Of a stretch of DNA of 64,000 bases, positions 1-8,800 are shown one piece after another (position 1 is the first letter of the stretch; every line of letters starts with the position of its first letter). This stretch comes from Chlorogloeopsis fritschii (GTDB lineage: Bacteria > Cyanobacteriota > Cyanobacteriia > Cyanobacteriales > Nostocaceae). The notes beneath the pieces were generated by a model, which did no database searches, was not told the origin of the DNA, and saw only the letters and a list, made by a program, of their open reading frames with translations. A program made the translations under genes and the position numbers. The stretch is taken from assembly GCF_043099315.1 (NCBI RefSeq), contig NZ_CP170746.1; one strand, written 5' to 3'.

Positions 1-1
1 T

Positions 2-73
2 GGCATCAAGTTTGATCCAGAAAAACCAGAAGCATACTTAAAGAGCCTCAAAATCAAGAAAGTCAGTGTGTAG
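2..73 (+). CDS. nrtA: NrtA, nitrate-binding protein of ABC transporter (C-terminal end only)
   Basis: Only the last 23 codons lie in the window, ending at the TAG at 71-73. The peptide runs through FDPEKPEAYLKSLKIKKVSV. The end of NrtC in this window (FNADDPIAYLNSLKIKH) closely resembles it, as expected because NrtC carries a NrtA-like C-terminal domain. It sits 61 bases ahead of nrtB in the same direction, which is the usual nrtA-nrtB-nrtC-nrtD order. NrtA is a lipoprotein that binds nitrate/nitrite outside the inner membrane. The call rests on context and the short tail; a cyanate or bicarbonate (CmpA) relative cannot be excluded from this piece alone. Confidence 0.7.
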   Translation, partial: GIKFDPEKPEAYLKSLKIKKVSV

Positions 74-134
74 AACCACAACTCACAAGCAATCAACAAA
101 CCCCAAAAATCACCAGTAGAGGAGAGCAAAATCA

Positions 135-977
135 ATGACAGTAGCCAGCAGACGACGTCCTAACCCTAGTTTTGACAATAGCTTTATATCCCGCTTGCAA
201 AAGCAATTTCCTGACCTTTTCCCTCCTGTTATTGCGATTATTATATTTCTAGCTGTATGGCAGCTGTTTTCTTGGCTTCCAGGGGCAACCCTACCAGGGC
301 CAATTCAAGTTGTTCAAGACACTTGGATATTGATTTTATATCCCTTTTATGACAGAGGTGGAATTGACAAGGGTTTATTTTGGCAGATTTTAGCTAGTCT
401 CAAGCGAGTAGCAATTAGTTACACCTTAGCTGCAATTTTCGGTATTGCTTTGGGCATTTTAATTGGTACTAATAAAACGATGTCCAAAGCGTTAGATCCT
501 CTTTTTCAGTTATTGCGAACCGTACCTCCCTTGGCTTGGGTTCCTATTTCCCTAGCAGCTTTGCGACAAAATGAACCAGCAGCATTATTTGTAATTTTCA
601 TCACTGCAATTTGGCCAATTTTAATTAACACTGCTGTAGGGGTAAAAGAAATTCCTCAAGATTACAACAACGTTGCCAAAGTTCTACAACTTTCCAAAAA
701 AGAGTATTTCTTTAATATTCTTATTCCTGCCGCATTGCCATACATTTTCACAGGCTTGAGAATTGCGATTGGTTTAGCTTGGTTGGCAATTATCGCAGCA
801 GAAATTGTGATGTCAGGTATTGTCGGCATTGGCTTTTTCATCTGGGATGCTTATCAAAATAACAACGTCAGCGAAATCATCTTAGCCCTCATTTATATCG
901 GTGCCGTTGGTTTGCTGTTAGATAAACTGATGGCTTGGATTCAAACATTAATTTTGCCACCTGCAGATCAAAAATAG
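135..977 (+). CDS. nrtB: NrtB, nitrate ABC transporter permease
   Basis: A 280-residue integral membrane protein of the binding-protein-dependent permease family, forming the inner-membrane channel of the nitrate/nitrite importer. Hydrophobic segments are visible at about residues 30-50, 85-110, 120-165 and 200-265. The EAA-type loop that contacts the ATPase lies near residues 172-200 (EIPQDYNNVAKVLQLSKKEY). The ATG at 135 is preceded by a good GAGGAG ribosome site. The length matches NrtB and the related CmpB. The order with NrtA and the fused ATPase NrtC supports nitrate; bicarbonate (Cmp) paralogs share this layout, so the substrate is inferred from similarity and not proved. Confidence 0.88.
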   Translation: MTVASRRRPNPSFDNSFISRLQKQFPDLFPPVIAIIIFLAVWQLFSWLPGATLPGPIQVVQDTWILILYPFYDRGGIDKGLFWQILASLKRVAISYTLAAIFGIALGILIGTNKTMSKALDPLFQLLRTVPPLAWVPISLAALRQNEPAALFVIFITAIWPILINTAVGVKEIPQDYNNVAKVLQLSKKEYFFNILIPAALPYIFTGLRIAIGLAWLAIIAAEIVMSGIVGIGFFIWDAYQNNNVSEIILALIYIGAVGLLLDKLMAWIQTLILPPADQK

Positions 978-1005
978 TCAATAGCTAATGGCTAATAGCT
1001 AATAG
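978..1005 (+). repeat. Heptanucleotide tandem repeat between nrtB and nrtC
   Basis: Four 7-base units (tcaatag, ctaatgg, ctaatag, ctaatag) begin directly after the nrtB stop codon. This is the STRR type of short repeat common in heterocystous cyanobacteria. Confidence 0.7.
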
Positions 1006-1078
1006 TAGAAGTGCAATTAGCTATTAATTATTAGCAAGTCTTCTTTTCCCACTCCCTATTCACTATTCCCAAAGTGCC

Positions 1079-3082
1079 ATGTCTGTATTTGTTGCAATTG
1101 ACCAAATTGATAAGGTTTTTAATCTCAGCAATGGTGGACAATACATTGCCCTCAAAGGTATTGACTTACAAATTAAAAAAGGCGAATTTATTTCCCTAAT
1201 TGGTCACTCCGGTTGTGGTAAATCTACATTATTAAATATGATTGCTGGTTTGGATTTACCAAGTGATGGTTTGGTTACTCTTGAGGGTAAACGTATCACC
1301 AAACCAGGGCCAGACCGAATGGTAGTTTTCCAAAATTATTCGTTGCTGCCTTGGCGAACGGTACGAGAAAATATAGCTTTGGCTGTAGATTCAGTCATGA
1401 CGCATCTGCCAGCAAGCGAACGTCGCACCATTGTCGAACAACATATTGATATGGTGGGGTTGCGTCCTCATGCCGAGAAACCTCCAGCAATGTTATCAGG
1501 TGGACAAAAGCAAAGGGTAGCGATCGCCCGCGCTTTAGCAATTCGTCCCAAGTTACTGTTGCTAGATGAGCCATTTGGTGCTTTGGATGCACTAACGCGG
1601 GGTAATTTGCAAGAACAGCTGATGCAAATCTGCGAACAGAACGAAGTCACCGCTGTGATGGTTACCCACGATGTTGATGAAGCAGTGCTGCTTTCCGACA
1701 GAATTGTGATGCTCACCAACGGCCCAGAATCGAAAATTGGTGGCATTCTAGAAGTAGACATTCCCAGACCTCGCAAGCGGATGGAGGTGGTAGAACATCC
1801 CAGTTACTACAGCTTGCGCAGCGAGATGATTTACTTCCTCAACCAGCAAAAACGCATCAAAAAAATTCGGGCACGCAAAACCACAATTGTCTCGAAGCAC
1901 GGTTTGGAAAAAGTCAATTTGGAAATTGGCTTTGTACCCCTAACTGCCTGCGCTCCCCTGGCAGTAGCAAAAGAGAAAGGCTTTTTCGCCAAGCACGGTT
2001 TAGATGATGTCAACTTGGTGCGCGAAACTAGTTGGCGCGGGATTGTTGATGGCATTGCAGGCGGATATTTAGATGCAGCCCAAATGCCCTCTGGAATGCC
2101 GATGTGGCTAACTTTGGGAGGCAATGAAAATCGACCTCTACCCATTGTTACCTCCCTGACGATGACGCGCAACGGTAACGCTATTACTCTTGCCAAACGC
2201 TTTTACGAACAAGGGATACAAACTGTCGCCGAATTCAAGCAGTATCTGAAAAGCACCCGCGACAGAGGGCATATTATGGGGGTAGTGCATCCTTCCTCAA
2301 TGCACAGCTTGCTGCTTCGTTACTGGCTAGCAGCTGGTGGTGTCGATCCCGATCAAGATGTGGATATTAAAACCATCCCCCCCGCCCAGATGGTAGCTGA
2401 CTTGCAAGCTGGGACTATCGATGGTTACTGTGTAGGTGAACCTTGGAATATCCGTGCTGCGGCTGAGAACGTTGGCTTTACAATTGCTACCGATTTAGAG
2501 GTTTGGTTGGGACATCCGGGTAAAGTTCTCGGTGTAAGAGAAGATTGGGCAACAGCTTATCCCAATACCTACATTGCATTGACCAAAGCTTTGTTGGAAG
2601 CTTGTTATTACTGCTCGTTGCCAGAACATGCTGAGGAAATTCGGGAAATTTTGGCGCGACGGGAATATGTCAGCACCAATATTGAGTATATCCAAATCGA
2701 AGATCCAAATAATGTCACTTGTGACTTAGATCATCCGATGCAGGAATATGCCCATCACCAATTTTTTGCGGAGTCTGCCATTAACCGCCCCAGCCGTACC
2801 GAGCAAATATGGATTATGACGCAGTTAGCACGTTGGGGTGAAGTGCCTTTCCCCAGAAATTGGGTGGAAATTGTAGAACGGGTATGTCGAGTCGGTATAT
2901 TTAGCACCGCCGCACGAGAATTGGGTATGGATACAAGTTATACTCGTCAGCCAATTAAATTGTTTGATGGTACCGTCTTTAACGCTGACGATCCTATTGC
3001 CTATCTCAACAGCTTGAAGATTAAGCACGATTTTTCTGTTGCAGAAGTTATTCTCGATGCACCGACAAGACGAGCTGCCTAA
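1079..3082 (+). CDS. nrtC: NrtC, nitrate ABC transporter ATPase fused to NrtA-like domain
   Basis: A 667-residue two-part protein. Residues 1-250 are an ABC ATPase with Walker A GHSGCGKST (42-50), Q-loop VFQNYS, signature LSGGQKQR (about 139) and Walker B LLLLDEP (about 159). Residues 275-660 are a NrtA-like substrate-binding domain without signal peptide (starting around VNLEIGFVPLTACAPLAVAKE), held in the cytoplasm. In known NrtC this domain senses nitrogen status and mediates inhibition of uptake by ammonium. The fusion is diagnostic for NrtC/CmpC. It follows nrtB after 101 bases that contain a heptamer repeat. CmpC (bicarbonate) is the main alternative; the neighbouring tails and NrtD-like partner favour nitrate. 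Confidence 0.88.
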   Translation: MSVFVAIDQIDKVFNLSNGGQYIALKGIDLQIKKGEFISLIGHSGCGKSTLLNMIAGLDLPSDGLVTLEGKRITKPGPDRMVVFQNYSLLPWRTVRENIALAVDSVMTHLPASERRTIVEQHIDMVGLRPHAEKPPAMLSGGQKQRVAIARALAIRPKLLLLDEPFGALDALTRGNLQEQLMQICEQNEVTAVMVTHDVDEAVLLSDRIVMLTNGPESKIGGILEVDIPRPRKRMEVVEHPSYYSLRSEMIYFLNQQKRIKKIRARKTTIVSKHGLEKVNLEIGFVPLTACAPLAVAKEKGFFAKHGLDDVNLVRETSWRGIVDGIAGGYLDAAQMPSGMPMWLTLGGNENRPLPIVTSLTMTRNGNAITLAKRFYEQGIQTVAEFKQYLKSTRDRGHIMGVVHPSSMHSLLLRYWLAAGGVDPDQDVDIKTIPPAQMVADLQAGTIDGYCVGEPWNIRAAAENVGFTIATDLEVWLGHPGKVLGVREDWATAYPNTYIALTKALLEACYYCSLPEHAEEIREILARREYVSTNIEYIQIEDPNNVTCDLDHPMQEYAHHQFFAESAINRPSRTEQIWIMTQLARWGEVPFPRNWVEIVERVCRVGIFSTAARELGMDTSYTRQPIKLFDGTVFNADDPIAYLNSLKIKHDFSVAEVILDAPTRRAA

Positions 3083-3231
3083 TTCCTCGTTAAAAAAGAA
3101 AGGCAGAAGGAATAATCAACAGAGGATTGTTAGCACTGAAGCCCCTAGCACGCCAGTCGCCTTAACGGAGCGGAGCCTCCGCACGGCGCTGGCTCCCCTA
3201 GTCCCTAGTCCCTTCTACTTCAAAAATCACC
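3083..3231 (+). repeat. nrtC-nrtD spacer with dispersed GC-rich repeat
   Basis: The 149-base spacer carries a GC-rich piece (about 3163-3192) whose core cctccgcacggcgctg recurs at about 27364-27379, followed by copies of the heptamer ccctagt. Such pieces are mobile-looking repeats scattered through cyanobacterial spacers. No gene is seen. Confidence 0.6.
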
Positions 3232-4100
3232 ATGCAAAACCGCAGTTTTAAAGTTACCAACCCAACTATGCAGAGATTAGGAGTGCCTTTAGCCACTGCA
3301 ACTTCCAATCGCAAGCCTTATTTGCAAATTCAAGACGTAACTAAAGTCTATCCAACAAAGAACGGGCCTTTTACTGTTCTGGATGGGGTAAACCTCAATG
3401 TTGGTGAAGGAGAATTTATTTGTGTCATCGGTCACTCTGGCTGTGGTAAATCTACTCTCCTAAATATGGTATCGGGTTTTAACTCTCCCACCTCTGGGCA
3501 AGTCTTGCTAGAGGGAAAACCCATCACTAAACCAGGCCCCATCGCATGGTTGTGTTTCAAAATTATGCTCTGCTACCTTGGCGGACTGCTTTTGAAAATA
3601 TCTATTTGGCTGTAAATGCCGTTCATCCTAGTAAACCAGAGGCAGAAAAGTCGGCGATCGTTCGCGAACACCTAGCAATGGTGGGGCTGGGGGATGCAAT
3701 GGATAAAAAGCCCACCCAAATGTCGGGTGGGATGAGACAACGGGTTTCTATTGCCCGCGCTTTGGCAATTCGTCCCAAAGTTCTAATTTTAGATGAGCCT
3801 TTTGGGGCGTTGGATGCAATTACCAAAGAAGAATTACAGGAAGAGTTGCTGAAAATTTGGAACGAAAACCGCTGCACGGTATTGATGATTACTCACGATA
3901 TCGATGAAGCGTTGTTTTTGGCAGACAAGTTAGTGATGATGACTAACGGCCCTCATGCCAAAATCGGTGAAGTCATGGAAATTCCTTTCTCCCGTCCACG
4001 CGATCGCGCTCGAATTATGGAAGATCCACAATATTACAAGTTGCGTAATTACGCCCTTGACTTCCTCTTCAACCGCTATGCTCATGATGACGTAGGTTAA
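3232..4100 (+). pseudogene. nrtD: NrtD, nitrate ABC transporter ATPase, interrupted by a frameshift
   Basis: The second ATPase of the nitrate importer. The N-terminal part (3232 to about 3540) reads as NrtD with Walker A GHSGCGKST and ends in frame at GKPITKPGP. The rest (about 3541-4100) continues in another frame with VVFQNYALLPWRTAFEN, signature MSGGMRQR and Walker B VLILDEP. NrtC has GPDRMVVFQNY at the same place, so one base seems missing just after 3540: ggcccc-atcgc where ggccccgatcgc would be expected. With that base restored the product would be 289 residues, normal for NrtD. As written, the first frame stops at 3613-3615, before the signature and Walker B. This may be a true mutation or an assembly error. 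Confidence 0.88.
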
Positions 4101-4118
4101 TCATTCGAGCTCCGTTAG

Positions 4119-4156
4119 ATCCCCGACTTTTTAGAAAAGTCGGGGATTTGTGTTTT
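4119..4156 (+). terminator. Intrinsic terminator after nrtD
   Basis: A perfect 13-base-pair stem (4119-4131 with 4135-4147, three-base loop) is rich in GC at its base and followed by ttgtgttttt. It closes the nrt operon and may also serve the convergent gene at 4179-4922 on the other strand. Confidence 0.85.
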
Positions 4157-4178
4157 TAGGGCAAATATGAGCAGTAAA

Positions 4179-4922
4179 CTAACTATCGAATAATTCAAAT
4201 GAACTCAAAAAACCGTTTACAGCCTGTGTCGGTGCATTTGTCTTTGGATATTGAACTCCCAAAGTATAAACTTTTCCTTCAATCAAGTATGTTCGTACAG
4301 CGATCGCCTGATTCTTGTTTTCAAAAAGGAATTCCTTACCCGGATATTTGGACAACTTCAGGACATTTTCCTGCTTGAGGCGAAACTGATTTGCAGATGT
4401 GATCTTGTCCTTGATAGCGTTAAAGATTAGCTCTGGGGAATTGCGTTGTGCTTTTGTTAAGTTAGGGGCGTATGCTGCCATATAACGCCCTTGATTAGAG
4501 CTAGAAGACAGAGTGCGAAAACTTAGTTGCTCGGCTTGAGTATCCAGAATTAGTGTTTCCTGACTCAGAACTCCTGGTGGCATCCAGAATGAGCAGTTAC
4601 CTTCTCGAAAGACGACTAGCTGCCAACTCCTGCCTTTTGGATCGATGCTGATGGCTGGATGAGAAGGGCGGTTGAATTGCAACCGATTCTCCGATCGCAA
4701 TCGCCCTTCTTCAAAGAAGCTGGCAAAGTCATTTTGTTGAGCAATAATTATTTCTGGATTCGGGATATCTACTTGCATCAGGCGCATCCCGGCATCGAGT
4801 TCTGTTAATACGTTCAGTGCAGATAGTGCCGCTTGGTTAGTCAATGTTGTTGTCAAAACAACAGCAACACTAAACAAGACGACTATTGTACTGCTTTGAG
4901 ACTGAGATTTATTCACAAGCAA
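4179..4922 (-). CDS. Unknown membrane-anchored or secreted protein
   Basis: A 247-residue protein I do not recognise. Residues about 11-34 form one hydrophobic stretch (STIVVLFSVAVVLTTTL), most likely a signal anchor or signal peptide. The rest is soluble-looking and mixed, with a Trp/Cys-containing stretch (NCSFWMPPGVLSQ) near residue 115 and a C-terminal half reading like an alpha/beta domain (ALAVRTYLIEGK, YTLGVQYPK). It is convergent with the nrt operon and stands alone, with a 515-base spacer upstream. The start at 4922 directly precedes the hydrophobic segment. Location in or outside the membrane is inferred; function is unknown. Confidence 0.65.
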   Translation of the reverse strand: MLVNKSQSQSSTIVVLFSVAVVLTTTLTNQAALSALNVLTELDAGMRLMQVDIPNPEIIIAQQNDFASFFEEGRLRSENRLQFNRPSHPAISIDPKGRSWQLVVFREGNCSFWMPPGVLSQETLILDTQAEQLSFRTLSSSSNQGRYMAAYAPNLTKAQRNSPELIFNAIKDKITSANQFRLKQENVLKLSKYPGKEFLFENKNQAIAVRTYLIEGKVYTLGVQYPKTNAPTQAVNGFLSSFELFDS

Positions 4923-5100
4923 TTCCAGAAGAAGGATTTAAAAGAACCTCGGATAGAGAGAACAGGGTTGAGGAACGGAGAAAAGCTTGAAGCATTAATG
5001 AAGTGATAGCTTAAAGAAATAAGGAATTAATAAGAAAAAAATATGATATAAGTCAACTATAAGTAATACCGATTCAAAAAATGTTTGCAATACATCTTGA

Positions 5101-5130
5101 TGTAGAGACGTGCCATGGCACGTCTCTACA
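5101..5130. repeat. Perfect 30-base palindrome (tgtagagacg family)
   Basis: Arms of 15 bases, tgtagagacgtgcca and its exact reverse complement, meet with no loop. A relative with another core lies at 44254-44281 (gtagagacgcgata). The shared ends and variable centre indicate a dispersed palindromic repeat family. Confidence 0.85.
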
Positions 5131-5393
5131 ATGTCTATCTGTCGCATTCTTTTTTCAAATTGGTGTAATTGCAGCAAATACTTCATTCTTTGCAACAAAT
5201 GCTCTTCCATTGATAAGAAATGCTTAAATCATTGCAGCAATTATGCCGCTGAATTCATAAGTAGCCTCCGTACACCAAAACACATGAAAAAACCCTTTCA
5301 CCTGTTCCCCGTTCCCTATTCCCCCAACCCTATTTTCAAGCTAGACGGTCATGTAATAAATCACACAACGCTCGTCATGAAAATCTCTCTTCT

Positions 5394-5421
5394 CTAGCCC
5401 CTAGCCCCTAGCCCCTAGCCC
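5394..5421. repeat. STRR, four copies of ctagccc
   Basis: Four exact head-to-tail copies of the heptamer ctagccc, 16 bases past the stop codon of the receiver gene at 5438-5815. Confidence 0.85.
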
Positions 5422-5437
5422 CTATTTTCAAGCTAGT

Positions 5438-5815
5438 TCACACCTGCCAGTCCAAAATTTTAGCTACTTGACTCCAAACTGTCATGGGATCAAATGGTTT
5501 TGTAATCACACCAGCAACCCCCATCTGTGCAAAGCGTTGGCGATCGCTTGGCAATACTTTTGCCGTCAGCAGTACTACTGGTATTGATTGGGTAGCTGTA
5601 TCAGCTTGAAGTTGTTCAAAAAACTGAAACCCATCCATATCAGGCATTGATACATCTAAAAGAATCGCATCTAAGCTTTCGTTTTTAACTTTGAGTAATC
5701 CTTCTTGCCCCGATTCAGCCATGATTGCTTGCCAGCCAGCAATCTTTTCCAGAGAAATTTGAACAACTCTGCGAATATCTTTTTCGTCATCTACAACAAG
5801 TATACGTTTAGTCAT
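5438..5815 (-). CDS. Single-domain response regulator (receiver only)
   Basis: A 125-residue CheY-type receiver with no output domain. The acidic pair lies in RILVVDDEKDIRRVV (residues 4-18), the phosphoacceptor Asp in AILLDVSMPDMDG (about residues 53-65), and the conserved Lys in GVITKPFDP (about residue 108). It is the last gene of a minus-strand operon; its ATG is separated by one base from the stop of the 1690-residue kinase, so it is probably a phosphorelay partner of that kinase. It resembles the 126-residue receiver at 22101-22481, which occupies the same place in a second operon. Confidence 0.93.
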   Translation of the reverse strand: MTKRILVVDDEKDIRRVVQISLEKIAGWQAIMAESGQEGLLKVKNESLDAILLDVSMPDMDGFQFFEQLQADTATQSIPVVLLTAKVLPSDRQRFAQMGVAGVITKPFDPMTVWSQVAKILDWQV

Positions 5816-5816
5816 C

Positions 5817-8800
5817 CTATTTCCTAGTAATTGGCAATGTGAAATAAAACGTGCTTCCTTCTCCTACACGGCTCTCTACCCAAATTTTGCCGCCGTGTTG
5901 TTTGACAATACTTTTGCAGATAGCTAATCCTAGCCCAGTGCCTCCTTTAGAACGCGAATCGGAGACATCCACTTGTTGGAAACGTTCAAAAATAGTTTCG
6001 AGCTTGTCTGAAGGGATGCCACGCCCTTGATCGCGGACAGTAAATAAGATGCAGGGGGAGCGGGAAGACGCGGAGAAATTATCAAAAATCTTCTCCTTGT
6101 CCCCTATTCCCTGTCCCCTATCCCCTGTCACCTGTTCCCTATCCCCTATCCCCTCCTCTGCGCTTAACCAAACAGTACTGCCAGCAGGCGAGAATTTAAT
6201 AGCGTTGCTTAACAAATTGATTAGTGTTTGCACGATCGCATCGGGAGCTACCCAGATTTGAATATTTGAAAATTTTACAGAAAGTGTGATATTTGCTTCG
6301 TCGGCTATTGCCTGTACTGATTCTGTTGCCTGCTTCACCAAATTGGCAACCTCGCACGCTTCCATCACAAGTTTGACTTTGCCTGACTCCAGCCGTTCCA
6401 AATCGAGGATATCGTTAACAAGACGCATTAGGCGATCGCTGTTGTTGAGTGCAATTTGCAGCAATTCTTTGATTTGTTCAGGATCGTGATCTAAAACACC
6501 CGTTTCCAAAATTCCCAAAGAACCGCGAATTGCCGTTAATGGAGTACGAAGTTCGTGAGAGACAATCGAGACAAACTCATCTTTCATGCGATTAATCTTG
6601 TAGCGATCGCTAATATCCTGAATTTGAGCAATGAAATAAAGGGGTTGTCTTTGTTGATCTCTGACGAGCGATATTTTGAGCAGAACGTGAATCGTATTGC
6701 CTGATGAGTGTAAGTATCGTTTTTCCGCTTGATAGACACGAATTTCACCTGCCAAAATCTGTCGCCGACTTTCCAAATCAGGTTCGAGATCATCAGGATG
6801 AGTGATGTCCGCAAATGTCAGTGCCAGCAGTTCTTCCCCGTTGTAGCCAAGAATTTCACACAAGGAATTGTTCACTTTGAGGAATTGTCCTTTGAGTGAC
6901 ACCAATGCCATGCCGATTGGTGCATTGTCAAATGCCTTGCGGAACTGTTCTTCGCTACGGCGCAGTGCTTCCTCTGTTTGGCAGTGCTCAGTTAGTTCAA
7001 TTTGTAACTGATTGTAAAAGTTTGCTTGTTGAATTGCGATCGCCAGTTGATCTGCTACTGCTATTGTCAAATCTACTTCAAACTGCTGCCAAGCAGAGGG
7101 CGGATCTTTAACTAAGGTTAGGCTTCCCCATATTTGCTGTTCAACTTTGAGAGGAACTATCAAACAGGCTCCTTGATATGTTTGGGCTATTTCCTCTTCT
7201 GAAGCAACATCGTTAATAATTTGGACAATCTCAAATTGCTTGATTTTTGTTGCTATGGGGTTACTTGTATCAGGGATTTCAAAGCCGACGGTGTTTCCTA
7301 AGCTCGGATCTTGGACATAATCTGCTGCACTCACCCAGATGCCACGCTCTGGTAGATACTGCATAATATTCACCCGCATTACTTGGAGAAGCAAACCCAC
7401 TTCCGAGACTGTGGTTGCAAATATAGTATCCAAATCTAGAGAATTTCTAATTGCTTGCACTACTCGGTTGAGTGTTTGCTCTCGTTGGGCTTGCTGGCGA
7501 GTTTGCTGATATAGCTGACTTTGCTGGATTGCAATTGCTAATTGGTTGCTGATTTGCTGTAAAAAGTCTGCCTCTGATTGTTGCCACTGCCGATGCTGGG
7601 AACAGGCATGAACAATCAACAGCCCCCAAACTTTAGTTGATGAGTTTTCTGTTGTTTGCACAATCGGTGCAACTATTTTAGATTTAACTCCAATTTTTTG
7701 CATAAATTCTACGAGACAGGAGCTAAAATCCTCTGCAAACACATCACTAACAATGCGAGGTTGTCCTTGGCAGTAATACTCATAGCATTCCTGAGGAAAA
7801 CACTCATCAGGAAAAAGCATTTGCTCGGTAACTGGGTATTCTGGACGTACAGCCTCCTGAATTACCTGCCCTGTGCCATTTCCGTGCAGGCGGAAAATCA
7901 ATGCTCGATCCGATTGGAGTGTTTGCAGCACTTCATTCACGGTTGTAGCTAGAATTTGTTCCAAATCGAGTGATTGACGAATGCGTTGAGTAATTCCTCT
8001 GAGCAACTGCTCTCGTTTAGCCTGTAGCCGTACTGCTTCTTCAGCTTTTTTGCGTTCTGTCAGATCGCGAATTACTACTAAAACCTCATCGACATCCAGC
8101 GGCATCACTCGCACTTCTTGCCAGAGAGATTGTCCTTGAATTACGAATGGAAACTCGTAAACTTGAATTTCTCCTGTTTGCAGGGCATTTTCGATCGCAG
8201 CTATTCTTCGTTGTGCTACTTGAGGAGAAAGAACAGCTTGCACGTTTAGCCCTACTACTAGGGGTGAGGCAGAGGTGAGAAATGCAGTTGTTGGCTTGAC
8301 ATCTAAATAAGTTCCATCTCGGTGCATCCGAATAATTAAATCGGGTAGTGCATTGACAATGGCTCGATTCAAGGCTTCACTTTGACGCAGGGCTTCTTCT
8401 GTCCATTTGCGATCGCTAATGTCAACTGATGTACCAATGAGCTTGATAACTTGTCCTTGGGCATTAAACAAAGGCTCACCTCGATAATCGAGGTAGCGAA
8501 TTGAACCATCAGGTCGTACAATTCGCAAATCTAAGACATAAGGAATTCCTTGGGCGATCGCTTGTTCAAAAAAGTAGTTGAGAATTTCTCGATCCTCAGG
8601 ATGAACTCTTTTTAGCAGTTCGGTATAACTTGGTTCCTCTGGAGTGGAATCGAACCCCCAATGATAGAATGTTTCTTCTGACCAAGTCATCTTTTGGCTG
8701 TTTAAATCGAATTCCCAACTACCTACTTGGGCTACACGTTGAGCCATCGTCAAGCGGGCTTCGCTTTGACGCAGAATTTCTTCAATCTGCTTGCGATCGC

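Larger units (their letters stand above)
4923..5437. other. Non-coding spacer with palindrome and STRR
   Basis: No convincing gene in 515 bases. It holds the perfect palindrome at 5101-5130 and the heptamer array at 5394-5421. A 95-codon open frame on the plus strand runs through these repeats and is judged spurious. The region should contain the promoter of the gene at 4179-4922. Confidence 0.6.

Noticed and set aside
3039..3251. A 70-codon plus frame across the nrtC-nrtD spacer
   Set aside because: It overlaps the end of nrtC and runs through repeat DNA.
5110..5397. A 95-codon plus frame
   Set aside because: It begins inside the palindrome and ends in the STRR, with no protein-like features.
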